A stretch of DNA of 64,000 bases from Cyanodermella asteris (GCA_900618795.1 UYJD01000009.1:1247823-1311822); one strand, 5' to 3'; positions 31,839 to 43,059 are shown, counted from the stretch's first letter. The notes: generated by a model from the sequence alone, not told the origin. Program-made: numbers and translations.

Positions 31839-34545
31839 GCGGGTAAGTTGCTTAGATAGTTCCTTACGAATCCAAAGAGATGTCTTTTGAGATGTGGCGA
31901 TTACTGCTTCAACGACGCCTCCCAGTCAGCTTGGCCAAAATTTGAGAAGTTGAAATTGACTTGAGTAGCGCAAGATCTGCCAAAAAACAAAAACAAAAAC
32001 AAAAACGTCATCTAAGTGGATCTTGCATGGCCGGATTTACGAGCTTATGAATGAGGTCTGCATCTAACGACCTCTTCGTTGTCGCAGTTCTTGCAGGAAC
32101 GACACATCCCATTGCAGTTGTGATCAGCAGTTCCCTTGCATCGAATGATCGAAGCAGGCAAACGAGATTTGGACCAGCTGGCTCAGCATCAGCTCCGCAA
32201 CTGCACGACTGCTTATCAGGTGGCGTTCAAAGCAACATCATTGCTTGCAGTTGTATGCACATCAGCTGCGGATGGTACTCCAAAATGTTCAGACCTCAGC
32301 TCAGACAGTGAGAGCAGCTGTTCAATATGCGGAACAATAGGCTTCATGATTAGACGCCTCCCCCACAGAGCGCCTTAGCGTCGGGCGTCGTGGGTCTCGG
32401 GGCCTTGCGATTCGCCTTTCTCACGGACTAGAAAAGCTTTTACTTTGCTCGCTCGCCGTTGCCAGCTGCATGGCGTCGTCGTACTACCGCCGTTGCAGTC
32501 TGGGTGCGGCTGAAGCTCTGGCAAGTTCTGACGTACGCATCCACCAGGCTGCACCTTGAACGTTTTCATCAGCTGCAGTCGATTTCACACATTGCAGCTG
32601 GCCGTTACCGATAGAGTTGGCTCTCGTGAAAACTCAATCCGCCATTGCCATGGGATAAGAGCTTTGTAAGCTGAAGATATATGAAACTCTTTGCATGATG
32701 ATTTCAGAATTGCCACAAGTCACCGATCCGGGTGTGTTGTGCGATGGACTCATGTAAGGTAGCACCGGCAGCTCAAGGAACGTTTTGAGGCACGCACTGC
32801 TGGCGGCCATGATCCGAAATAACATCGCAGGAGATGGATTCTCTGCGCAGCTTCCCCAGTTTGGTCGTGGGCATTGTGTAAGTAGCTTTGAGGCTGTCGT
32901 TCTGCGTTCTCATGATGAAGCGATTGGCAGCTGTACACAGCTGACGAAGGATCAAGGTAGCGTACCGTTCCGAGTGGATGTTTTTGCTCTTCTGACGCAA
33001 GCCTGAAGAATAGTCATCTGTCACCTCGAATTCAGCAAGTATGATACTAGATATCCATGGTGCTATTCTGGTCGCTGTGGCTCCATTAGACTTCAACGAT
33101 TGGAGTAATCCAAAAACCATACAGATCACGAGAACGCAACGACGGACAACAGGCACAAGGGTAATGATCTCTAGCTCAGTACTACTTTCGCCCCTCGACG
33201 CTTGGGTCATGTCGGGGACGCCGCAGCGCGGTTCGATTGTCAGCACTTTGCCCACGCCATGGCGTGCACCGTGCTCGATTCTGCGAATGAAGTCTGCCCG
33301 AAACTTGGTACACAGCCTGTCCGAGATTCAGCCGCAGATATCAGCGTGGGCTTTCTGCCTGTTCTGGCGTGGTTTGTGAACGTCAATCAAATGGGATCTC
33401 CATCGACTCATGTGCTGGATGCCCCGCCATGCTTGAGCTGCAGAAAATTGACAGACGTCGGCACCATCGTTTACCGTCGCATGATTGTGAAGCTGCCCGA
33501 CATAATGTCCGACAAGCTTTCTGGACGTTTGCAATCGGTATTAGTGGCCGCAAGTGACTTAACGGCCTCAATGTAAGATATGGTAGCTTTTCAATGACTT
33601 GCAGTGTGTGGTCGGACTTGCTGAATTATTGTCTACTGTGGGGTGTTGGTTTTGGGAAGAACGTCATGCCATCAACTGCCTTCTTGCGAGTGAGTCGATT
33701 CCATTGGAGAATTAAGCGCTGGCCCAAGCTGGTGGAGATGCCAGCTGTGCCGATCCCGTCTCGTCCAAGGGAAACCAACACATGATCAACAGACACCGCC
33801 GTGCCATTGCATGCCCGCTTGCGTTGGAATCTGAGCGTGTGACCTGAAATAGTGTAGATAGCATCGGCACATCCCGAGCCTCGTCGCGTGTTCCCTCTGT
33901 GGCATTTTGGGACTCATTTTTGGCCATGAGCCATCATCTTTACCACCAAGCGATTCCACATGAACTGGCCGTAGTCTAAGCTTCAGTGATGCCGAATGAT
34001 GACCTCAAATCGTGATTTGCGGCTATAGCCAGCGTGCAAGATTTGTGCTGCTACAGATTACCGTTGTGGCCGCGGACTTGTGATTACCCTGTCCAATCGT
34101 GAGCTGCGATTGGAGCCACTGAGTCGTAAGGTTCGGTCAGCCTTGTAGAAGCTAGTCAGGGTACTTGTAACTTGTCAGATCAGGAGCGACAAGCATTGCG
34201 GCCGCGTGGGCTGTGCTTGAAACATCGACCATGGCTTGCAACGGCCGACGATACTCGAAGTGACATGGCAAGTATAACCATGGCATAGCTCATCCACATC
34301 CCAGCTTGCTCTGCTGGTTCTTGCTTTTCGTCAGTCTTATTCCGTCAGCTTGCAATTGATTGATTCTGCCGCCCATAACTGCTCAACTTGATCTCTTACT
34401 ACCTGACAGCCGGCACCACGCACGCTTTCAGAAACGATTAAACCCGGCACAAGCACGTTTTCCCCCGACTGCTCATCGCTCAACTGCACACGTTCCGAAC
34501 CGCTCACGAATAGCTTGAGCACGAGCTAGTCCCTACCATTGCAGA
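31839..34545. other. gene-poor interval, 2.7 kb
   Basis: Several frames of 60-160 codons occur on both strands, none with recognisable domains or convincing composition. No RNA gene or transposon part was seen. It contains a short A-rich hexamer repeat near its left end. Confidence 0.4.
31981..32006 (+). repeat. short (CAAAAA)n repeat
   Basis: About four tandem CAAAAA units just downstream of the permease gene. A simple sequence repeat with no further meaning visible. Confidence 0.85.
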
Positions 34546-35802
34546 ATGGGTGCGCCAGAACGCGTGGTCAAGAGGCGAAAGCTCAACCCGGTGGTGGAGC
34601 CTCCACGAAAGCTATCACGACTCGAATCTCTTCCGGTAGAGATCTTGGAACAAATCTTTTTGGTATCCTCAAACACCGCATTGCTACACGTATCAGAGAC
34701 TCTAAGTCGAAAGTTGTCATCTGACTATGTGCGAAAAGCGATCCTACTCCAAACTCTTCGCCCTCAAGGCATCCACGACGAGGATGACTCGCTTTGGGCC
34801 GAACTACAGCCTCGGTCAGAGAAGCAGAAGCCGAGAAAGGCCATGGGGGAACACGATCGTCATCCATTTCCGACCCACTGTGTGATAGTGGCCAACAATA
34901 TGCAGTATCTGCTCGACGAGGAATGGGTAACAATGAGCCTGTTGAAGGGCGTGATTACGGACTGGATGTACAACGTCGCCTGCGTTGAACTGCAGCATTT
35001 CCTCAAGGAGTTCGACTATCCGGAGCAAACCATCAACGAGGCTTCCGTGGGGCTGCGGGCCAAGATCGAGAAATGCACTTCGAATATGACCAAAGCCGAG
35101 ATTAGCTTAATGCGGTCAATGGATGTCTGGCCGGGCGGGAACGGACTAGCATTATTGAGATTGACGCCGGAGCTGATTGCACATTGCCCATGGACGCATT
35201 CCTGGCCTTGTAAAGAGGAGACCCAGCACATGATCTCCATCTCGTTTCTCGAGAACGGCATGATGGGCAAGACACCTCTGGGATACGTCCAGTGTAACGT
35301 CTCGAAACTCCTCCCGAGCGGAGCCTGGCGGCCAGTTCATACCAGTGAGAGGCGTTTCGTCACCTGGCGTGGCGACTATCGACTGCTGGCGCCGCGTCTG
35401 CTCCGCGGTCCGTGGACACAAGACCGCGGCGACCTTCTCAAATTCCTGCTCGATCAGTGCGAGGACAACGACTGTTTCATGGAGCAACATTTGTCTCAAA
35501 AGCAACAAGCCGCCGCTTCGATAGGTATCCTGCAAGCGCTTCGAGAGAATAATCAGCTGGCAGTATCCACCCTTTTGGGCCGATGCAGCCCTGCATGTTT
35601 TCGGATTTGCCACCACTATCTTCTGGAGCACTGCTTTGCAGCAGACTACGTACCTCCGTGCATGTCAAAGAAGCCGGCTGATGCGTGGCAACGTCTCTCG
35701 TGGATACAAGAGAATACGCCGTCGATGGGCCTCGACCTTACCACCGAACACCTCCAGGAATGCGTTGACAATTTCGATTCCCACATGGCCGCATCAGTGT
35801 AA
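34546..35802 (+). CDS. F-box domain protein
   Basis: A 418-aa frame from the ATG at 34546. Residues about 23-60 form an F-box (RLESLPVEILEQIFLVS), which in the family binds Skp1 in SCF ubiquitin ligases. The rest is a diverged C-terminal region without visible LRR or WD repeats; fungal F-box paralogues of this layout are common and of unknown target. A basic nuclear-type patch (VKRRKLN) lies at residues 8-14. The stop codon TAA at 35800-35802 lies within a perfect splice donor GTAAGT (35799-35804), so the last exon may be longer than annotated; an open frame follows from 35854. Confidence 0.75.
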   Translation: MGAPERVVKRRKLNPVVEPPRKLSRLESLPVEILEQIFLVSSNTALLHVSETLSRKLSSDYVRKAILLQTLRPQGIHDEDDSLWAELQPRSEKQKPRKAMGEHDRHPFPTHCVIVANNMQYLLDEEWVTMSLLKGVITDWMYNVACVELQHFLKEFDYPEQTINEASVGLRAKIEKCTSNMTKAEISLMRSMDVWPGGNGLALLRLTPELIAHCPWTHSWPCKEETQHMISISFLENGMMGKTPLGYVQCNVSKLLPSGAWRPVHTSERRFVTWRGDYRLLAPRLLRGPWTQDRGDLLKFLLDQCEDNDCFMEQHLSQKQQAAASIGILQALRENNQLAVSTLLGRCSPACFRICHHYLLEHCFAADYVPPCMSKKPADAWQRLSWIQENTPSMGLDLTTEHLQECVDNFDSHMAASV

Positions 35803-35853
35803 GTGTTGGGGCATCTGAGCCACCCGGCAACAAAGATTCCAGTACTACCACCA

Positions 35854-36081
35854 ATGTTCATGGCGAAGCTCCGAGCGAAAATGGAGGGAGGGTGGGATGG
35901 AGAAGACTGCTCCACGCAGAGATTGCGTGAAACCTTAAGAAAGTTGTATCAGGACTTCCTGAGCAAAGGCATTGGAAGCTTTGGCGTGGCTCTGACCGGG
36001 TTCAAGAGCGCAAGAACGGCTGGAGCGAATTTGAGCTTGTATGCCATGCAGACGACCATGTACAAGAGTTGTTCGCCCTGA
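35854..36081 (+). CDS. small ORF, possible further exon of the F-box gene
   Basis: An open frame of 75 codons (MFMAKLRAKMEGG...) starting 52 bp after the F-box stop, with amphipathic composition (LRETLRKLYQDFL) that looks coding. With the donor at 35799 and the nearest acceptor at 35842, the frame does not join in phase. The link is therefore unproven and it may be separate or chance. Confidence 0.3.
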   Translation: MFMAKLRAKMEGGWDGEDCSTQRLRETLRKLYQDFLSKGIGSFGVALTGFKSARTAGANLSLYAMQTTMYKSCSP

Positions 36082-36152
36082 CGGCGGGTTTCCTCGAGCT
36101 TGCTTTGTAAATACAAATCAGATATCAACAGGCTTAGCAATGACGACCAATT

Positions 36153-37271
36153 TCAACGGCTGTACATTATTGCCCCCTTTGGTGGTAACATGTCCTTCTT
36201 TAGTGGGTCTTTCTTGTCGAATGCATATTCCTTACGCTCAGCTGAGCTCATTTTGCTGATGTCGAATTTGTTGCCACCGAGTTTCTTGGACGGGGTATGA
36301 TCCTGGGCATACGCGTTGAAGATTTTGGCATGGTCCCACTTCGTGTAGGCTTGCTTTGGCCTGAAATTTTCGATCCCGGCCGCCGGCTGGAAGGGGGCCG
36401 GGTCGTTTTCGATGTCGTGTAGATTCGGGAGACGAAATTGACCCTCGACTTCAGTCAGCATCTCGAGGTCTTCGATCCAATCTGTCTCGTCCCTGAGAAC
36501 ATCCCAGCTTTGGCCGAAAGCCACAAACATGCACAGAATCAACTTGAGATTTGTGATTGGGGCGTCTTTGCCATCACGAAACACATTCGCATCGACCAGC
36601 TCTTTGACCATTATGATAACTGTAGCGCCCCAGAGCCGGATAAGCTCGATCAGTCGATCGCTGTCGTCGCACATTCGCCATATGTCTGTACCATCTGCAT
36701 GTAGCCAGAAAGCAGCAGCCTCCAGTGCTGCCCACATCCCTTGCAGCTTCTCAACCTTGCTCAGTTTTCTACTCTTGTAAGCATCGTGGAATGCCTGCAA
36801 CATGTTCTCCTGCAATTCAACCATGCCGTAACCTTCAAAGTCATTGTAGATGTACATGCCGAAGGTATCCGGGCAACGAGTGCACAATGCACACATGTTC
36901 TCATTGAGCAGCTCCGAACCCTTTTCAGTGACACACCAGGCCCATTTGGGATGGTCTTTGCGCTGATCCTCCATGGGTCGAGTGCAGAAGCATTTCTTGA
37001 GGACTACTGGTTCTTCACCTTCATCGAGCTCCTCGATCGAGGATTTATCGTCAGATTCGTCATCTTCGAAACTGGCTGGACAGCAGCGGGCAACGAACTT
37101 GACATCGATCGACGACGGCTGGGGCTCCACCTCGGGCTAACTCTCGGTGATGGCATCCATGGCGGTACCGTCGGCGCTCTTGCGCTTCTTGGTGCCCTTC
37201 TCTGGTCCCGTTGCTGCTTTTGGACGAGCGTTCTCGTTGGCGGTCTGCAATGGTCGCTTCGCTCGAGGCAT
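36153..37271 (-). pseudogene. conserved-looking hypothetical gene with one in-frame TAG
   Basis: The ATG at 37271 starts a basic, nuclear-type N-terminus (MPRAKRPLQTANENA, later KGTKKRKS). After 44 codons the frame meets a TAG at 37139-37137, then stays open in the same frame to 36153. The downstream part has an acidic stretch and then a compact region (about 240 residues) with DHPKWAWCVTEKG and FGMYIYNDFEGYG; similar motifs are known to me only from uncharacterised fungal proteins. No canonical intron removes the TAG in phase. Options are a nonsense-mutated gene, translation from an internal ATG (36974, MEDQRKD), recoding or editing of the stop, or a sequence error. The function is unknown. 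Confidence 0.5.
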
Positions 37272-37736
37272 GAGGGATATTCGCGAAGTACTTTTCGTGT
37301 CGTATTGCTTTTGTAAATACAGACTCTCTTCTTTTTTTTGTAGGGATGCAGCAACGAATTTCCAGAGTGATCAAAACTCAGGGGCACGTTTTGGTTTATC
37401 AGTCGGGGCAGCAAAATGATGTCAGAGTCCGCGTCTTGCACGCGTGAGGGTATCGCGCCGTCACGTGAGTTGACGAGACTTGGAAGTCGTTCTTGAAGGT
37501 AAATGTCCCGTATTATCCTGCAGTACTGAACATTCAAAACCTAAAGAAACTACACACTTACTTGACAGTGAAACACAAATATCCTGAGACCGCACGTCGT
37601 CACAGGCAACGGTGCAGAAGTCCCGGACGCAGCGGTCATCGGCTTGTTCACGGTCTACATGATGGTCTGAATGCTTATGTTCATGTTTATTGCGCATGGT
37701 TATTGCCTGTATTGATGGTCTTCAAATGCCGATGTA

Positions 37737-38018
37737 TCAACGCAATATGTCGATGCCCTTTTGAGTCTCCTCGAAATGCTTCTTCGCGTCATTGCTGCCG
37801 CTTCCTTGGACACCAATAAGCTCCTCTGGGGCCTCCGAGGTCGCTGGGGACTGGTCGTCGACTCCGAGCTTCTCGCGGATGTCGGTAAAAATCTTTGTCA
37901 GAGACTTTGGATCGTGCGTTCTGGACGACAACAAGAGCCGCTGCGATAATAAGCGGTGTCGAGGCGGTCGAGCGAGTTCTTTGCCGACATTAGCTGAAGG
38001 GATCTGTTGAGGCACCAT
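37737..38018 (-). CDS. small hypothetical ORF
   Basis: 93 codons from the ATG at 38018. The C-terminal half (SLTKIFTDIREKLGVDD, then EAPEELIGVQG) looks like genuine protein sequence. It lies on the same strand and downstream of the 38828 gene and may be its last exon, but no clean splice path was established. Confidence 0.3.
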   Translation of the reverse strand: MVPQQIPSANVGKELARPPRHRLLSQRLLLSSRTHDPKSLTKIFTDIREKLGVDDQSPATSEAPEELIGVQGSGSNDAKKHFEETQKGIDILR

Positions 38019-38249
38019 AAAATAGCGACCGCAGGTGCTTGAGTAGGCGGAGCTATCTTCGTATCAAGAGTTGACACCCGGATCGGCCAAAGCTTTCAAG
38101 GTCCACGAACTGTTCAATCAGCTCCGCCCAATTCTCAGCCGGTATGAGATCCGCGTGAGGTTCTCCTGCTTGGCAAAGGCGAACTGCTGGACAATCTGCG
38201 GAGGCGCCGCCGCGACCGAGTAGAATCGACAGACTTCTCAGCGACGCGG

Positions 38250-38828
38250 TCAATCAAAATCGGTGAATGGGTTTTGCGGCGAGCTGCTGCCAACTGAACT
38301 GAGCGGACTCGTGGGAGTCGAGTGTCGGCGGCTGCGTGCTGGCATTTTCATGAGCTTCGCATACTCCTCAGCTGTGAATTCGTCTTCCGCAGCAGGGGAG
38401 CTAGCAGCAGGAGAGCTGGTTGGAAGCTCACCAACATCTGGACCGAGGTTGTGGTCATTGATCATTTGGTCCCATGTCGCTCTGGTGTATTTCACGCCAT
38501 CGCTGTCGGCGTCGTCGCTGCTTGTTTTGTCCTTTGCGGCGGTTTGTTTCTTCTTCTCAGGGAAAAATCGCCGGCGGGATCCGCGCTTCAAAGTGGGTTC
38601 AGACGAATCGTTCTTCACATCGTCCTCGATGCCTTCGTCCTCCTCCACGTCTCCATCCCCCTCGGAGTCCTCCTCATCCTCTTCCTCTGTGTCTTCGCTG
38701 GGAGGACCTCGAGAAACCGGCTTGCCTGTCGTCTTTCTTCGTTTTGGCTGTGGCTGTTTTCGTGAGTGGGGCGTGTAATCGCTGTCACTATCACTGAAAT
38801 CGCCACGCCGACGAATCTTGTTCGACAT
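38250..38828 (-). CDS. acidic/basic disordered hypothetical nuclear protein
   Basis: A single open frame of 192 aa, ATG at 38828 (MSNKIRRRGDFSDSDSD). Strongly charged: a bipartite basic patch (KQPQPKRRKTTGK) near residue 30, then a long run of Glu/Asp (about residues 45-70), then a second basic patch (KRGSRRRFFPEKKK) and a short helical part RATWDQMINDHNLGPD near residue 115. These features suggest a nuclear protein; no known domain was recognised. Additional 3' exons are possible (open segments at 38053-38253 and 37737-38018). Confidence 0.5.
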   Translation of the reverse strand: MSNKIRRRGDFSDSDSDYTPHSRKQPQPKRRKTTGKPVSRGPPSEDTEEEDEEDSEGDGDVEEDEGIEDDVKNDSSEPTLKRGSRRRFFPEKKKQTAAKDKTSSDDADSDGVKYTRATWDQMINDHNLGPDVGELPTSSPAASSPAAEDEFTAEEYAKLMKMPARSRRHSTPTSPLSSVGSSSPQNPFTDFD

Positions 38829-39849
38829 GCTTTTCTCTTTTATATATAGCTAATGGTTGTTGATCTGGTGCCAGGTTCAATTTTATAGCTGGATGCGCAG
38901 TTCTTTGGTGTCTTCAAGTTGTGATCGGGGGATGTGAGTAAATGGGAAAGGCACCAAAACACAGAAGCAAGACGCCAGCGTACATTTTATGAGCATTGTT
39001 GCGAGCAATTGGACGGCATTGCCATCCTGATGCCATTGAATACTCAAAACAATGTCTCAGTGCATCTCGTCACTGGGCAGAAAAGTGTAGAGCGTGACAG
39101 TCATTGAGCGTTTCTTTGTACAAATCAAACCTGTCATGACTCTTTTGAACTTGCTTCACTCCTACTGCCATTGTGTCTGGATTTATTTTGGAAAAGCGGT
39201 CGCCCCTTGAACCTTTGCACGATACCGGCTGGAATGGACAGACGAGAGCCACCATTCACTTTGGTTCTGCCGTCGGGACCTGTGCATGCGTCAGGCTCTC
39301 CCACTAATACTGTCACGTTGATTCACATATGACGACACCCTTGATCGGCCTCAACTTGAAGTCCATTGTGCACAGACGGTCAACTTACTGCAGACAGGAC
39401 GCAGAAGATGCGACACAGGAGCTGTCAGCTTTTGGCACAAACGGTATGATGCTTCTAGAGTGACTAAGCCGATGTTTGCTGCTTTCAGGTCAAAGCGGGA
39501 TGTTTCCCAATTTGACTTTGTCATCCGATGTTTGCCCATGATATTTGAGCAATCTCTCACCTTGCACAAACTTGGAACCACACACATCACTGGCTTGTTC
39601 TTTAGGCGGGCGAGCGGTGTCGCTTGACGAGCGGCCTTCACGAGAGGGATTGCCCGTCATGGCAGGTCGCTCTCCTTCACCCCAAAAGCTCTTGACGAGC
39701 AGCAATTGAGAGGCTTTCTAGCTATTCTTGCTTGTTGTATATAGAGGTATGATGATCTGCGACGAAGTTGAGCGAACCGTCGAACGGCTCAATGCTCGGG
39801 GCTCGGTCGGTCCAGGGTCCGGAAAGACATGCAGACAGAAGCCAAATAA
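38829..39849. other. intergenic, 1.0 kb
   Basis: No supported gene; short frames on both strands without recognisable features. Confidence 0.4.
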
Positions 39850-39852
39850 CAA

Positions 39853-41558
39853 CTCGCCTTCCCTTCAGGCAGGTTTCTGGATGCTTTTCTGGTACCAGCC
39901 AAGGCTCTCGAGAGCTCTAAGTCGAATGTAGTGGCGTTCGACTGTGAGATGGTCGAGGTGACTTGTGACGGGCTTCAATTCGATGAGATTGTCTCGCTGA
40001 GTACGGTGGACGCCATAACGGACGCAATCCACGTCAACTGCATCATGATACCGTGTGATAAAAATCACGGCTACCAGAGCAGGGGACTGGGATGACGCCG
40101 GAATGAGTCGCTCTCGCCGTCATCCGCTCGCCTGGACGAACGGCCGATCCAACTTTTCCTTGCGCATGGAGCTGTCAAGGAGTGAAGAGCTCGGTCAGAT
40201 GAATCGCTAAGAGAAAAAACTTCATGCCGGACAGGATGTGGGAGAAGCGGTTGTGCAGGTTGGAACGGGAGGCGACCACGAAAAGAATCGAAGCTGCTCA
40301 ATCTTCACGAACGACCTTCTCGTCACATTTCGACTGAGCATGCCGCCTGGCAGTGAAGAGCTCTTCATCAATGGCGTTGTCGCCTCAAGCTTTGATGTAT
40401 AAGAGGCTCTTGGGATTGTCGACTTCTGTTTCTGTTCCAATCGACTCACCACTCTTCTCGCATTCGATCACGTCCCGATCTTTGGCATTCTTCCCAAACA
40501 CGTTCGTCACAACCCAACACTCCTCACGATCAAGGCTTCCGAAGATCAAACATGTGCCTCATCCATCGGCATTGGTATGCCTGCCACCGCTCCTACGAGC
40601 GGGAAGAGATTCGTTGCACGAACGAGGGCATACTCCCTCACTCATCCAGGAAACTCGAATTTGATCGGGCCATTGCCTGCGAAGGACGATTGTTCAACGC
40701 CGCAAGTTCAATCTGGCAGCACTTCACACAACTCTACCCGATCACGATCGGCCACAGAGGCCCGGGTTCAGAAACACTTGCTGCTGCCATTGTCCGACAG
40801 CCTGTCATCAACGAGCACTTGGTCGAGTACTGCCAGACCGAGTTGAGGGAATTCAACTGTTTGGAGAAGGCCTGTTGCGCATCTTTCCAGGAAGCATCCA
40901 AGTATATGCAGGAGAATAACTCGGGTATGTTGCAATCGATGGAGCACATCGTGATCAAGGCACATTGTGGATGTGAGCTGTTCACAAGCAGTCGCGTTCT
41001 GAATCCCTTGCCAATAATTTCGGGCTTGCAACGCAAGCTGGTCGCTCTCTGGGACGTGACTTGTGTCAAGTGTGCAAACGCCGCAGAGCAGACCGTCGCT
41101 GAGGATGTCGGCGAGCAGGGCGTCGCCAATCAACATGTCACCGAGCAAGACGTTTTGTACAACGTCCGGGCCTCGCTAGCCAAAGACACCACTTTTGAAG
41201 CTTCTTCTGCTGGCAGGTCGCAAAGGACATGAACAATGCCTGTGTCAGTACGGCCTACGTCAAGTCTATCGCGGGAGTTGAGCGCGGCTCAGACGGGCAG
41301 GTGAATGCGTTGGCAGAGATGGAAATGCTGAAACGGTTCAATGAAGCGAAGCAAGGGCCGTGAGTTTCGGCCTGGCATCACACCATGCACACCATCAGTC
41401 AGCTTACAGCGCAAATTCGAAGCACCATGGACGACGAGATTTACCAAGGTGCTTGGAAGGTCTCGATCAAGCAACGCCCACCCGAGCTGATCTGTTTTCG
41501 ATCCACGAACACCGAGGTTGGCAGAAGAAGAACAACAACATTGACAAGAACGCTTTGA
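39853..41558 (+). CDS. candidate multi-exon gene with DEDD-exonuclease-like segment
   Basis: Three coding-like segments lie in tandem on the + strand. At about 39853-40093 the frame contains VVAFDCEMVEV followed by DEIVSLSTVDA, resembling the Exo I motif of DEDD RNA exonucleases of the REXO/Rex4 kind. At 40552-41232 there is a Cys-rich 226-codon frame. At about 41200-41558 the frame contains VAKDMNNACVSTAYVKSIAG, and a proposed 39-nt intron (41360-41398, GTGAGT...ATCAG) joins it in phase to QLTAQIRSTMDDEIYQGAWK. Joins between the first and second segments were not resolved and stops occur between them. It may be one rapidly evolving gene, or an exonuclease relic next to an unrelated gene. No full set of exonuclease motifs is seen. 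Confidence 0.35.
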
Positions 41559-42180
41559 ACTTCGACAGGGGCCGTCAGCAGGATCGAAAATTGATCTTCC
41601 ATTGGAGGAGAAGCCGGCACAACCATGAGGCGGCTGGGCCTCTTTCGAAACAAAACAGTCCAAGAGGTGGAAAAGACTTTGACAGCTGGAGCGGAGGCCG
41701 AAAGAACATTTTAAGGAGTCAATTGGCGACGGCGCCTCGGCCGCAAATTTGATTCGAGCGTGGCTTTTAGCTTCGTTGATGGCAGTACACTCAGCCTAAG
41801 GCAGCTCCTCGATAACAATGCGTCACCCATACGTATCGAGGACGTTTCTATCTTGACGGCGATTGTGGTACAACGGACGATCTGTAAGATCTTTGGGCTT
41901 GGTTAAGTTGGAGACAAATACATACATAGACTACAAGAAAGCTTGGAGCGCAACAGTCATGATGTGATCGCCTGTTGGTTCGGAACAGAGGCAACTTGAA
42001 GCAACAAAATCACAACAGTAATCAAACGAAAACTCTCTCACGCGTGATTGATACTGCCCACTTGACTTGCTCAAAGAAAACAACTCATGTTTACAAACCG
42101 AATCAATCAATCAATCAATCGTAGCCTTACGCATACCCTCATTATCATCAATGAATTCGTAAAGTCGTCGTTTCATACCT
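41559..42180. other. intergenic
   Basis: No supported gene. Five tandem AATC units lie at 42101-42120. Confidence 0.4.
42101..42120 (+). repeat. (AATC)5 microsatellite
   Basis: Five perfect AATC units just downstream of the membrane-protein ORF on the opposite strand. Confidence 0.9.
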
Positions 42181-43059
42181 TCACAGCCAAGCCTGCGGCA
42201 TCTGTCGTCCTCTATACTCCACCATACTCCTCGGCTGCTCCAGAAAGCTCCCCACCTCCATCCCAGCATGCCTCTCAGGCCCTTGACCCATATCCGGATT
42301 CCCCTGACAAAACCACGCGCTGCTCTCGGGTGAGTGTCGGCGCTTGAACGGGACCAGCGCTCGGCCAACTCTCCAGCGCCAGAGCATGTAGAGCCCGATG
42401 ATGAGGAGCAGCACACCAATGACAGTGGGAGCGATGATGGCGGCAGTGGTGCTTGAGCTCAGGTCGGAGCTGGTGGTTGGGGCAGGTCGTGGCGTTGCGG
42501 CTGGGAGGATGCCTGCGGAACCTACTGGGGTTGTTGAGGATGATGTTGTGCCTGTATTTGTGGTGTTGGAAGACATCGTCAGGAGGGTGTTAGGGTTGGT
42601 TATGCTGGGAGAGCTTGGTTGACTGGTGATACTCGTAGTCATACTTCTGAGATTCGCGGTGCTTGAAAGGATCGATATAACAGCGGAGCTCGAGATTGTC
42701 TAATGCGATGTCTCTGAACTCGTCTCTGAACTAGTCTCTAAGCTAGTCTGAGCCGGCAATACAGCTCCAGGTCCACCGGTCTGAAACGCCGCAGCCTGGA
42801 AGTACACACTGCTCAAGACCGCAGCAGCGCTTGCGGGAATATCGAGTCGAGATACGCCTCCCGCGTAGTTGGTGAGTATCTCACAAGGTGCCGAGTTGCC
42901 CGCAGAATCGGTCCCTCTCCCTGTAGCGGCCTGGGCAGCAGCCGCAAATGCACTATTCAAGTCCGGATCCGTAAGTACAGTCAGAACATAGCTCGCAGCG
43001 GCGCCGTTGAAGCCTTGGTTCTCTAAACTTTCGACAGCGGCCGGCAAATCTCCAGACAT
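42181..43059 (-). pseudogene. Ser/Thr-stalk single-pass membrane protein ORF with one in-frame TAG
   Basis: The ATG at 43059 (MSGDLPAAVE) opens 119 codons ending in tandem SETS repeats, then a TAG at 42702-42700. The same frame continues open to 42181. The second half carries a Ser/Thr-rich stalk (about 60 residues), a transmembrane helix (IIAPTVIGVLLLIIGLYMLW), a basic stop-transfer (RWRVGR) and a cytoplasmic tail. This is the layout of fungal wall-sensor-like or WSC/Mid2-like proteins, without a recognised ectodomain. Upstream, an ATG at 43217 (MPPLARRQYIC) and an open segment DQQWCKTLGRK suggest a further 5' exon, unresolved. No canonical intron removes the TAG in phase. Possibilities are a broken gene, two genes or stop recoding. 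Confidence 0.45.
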
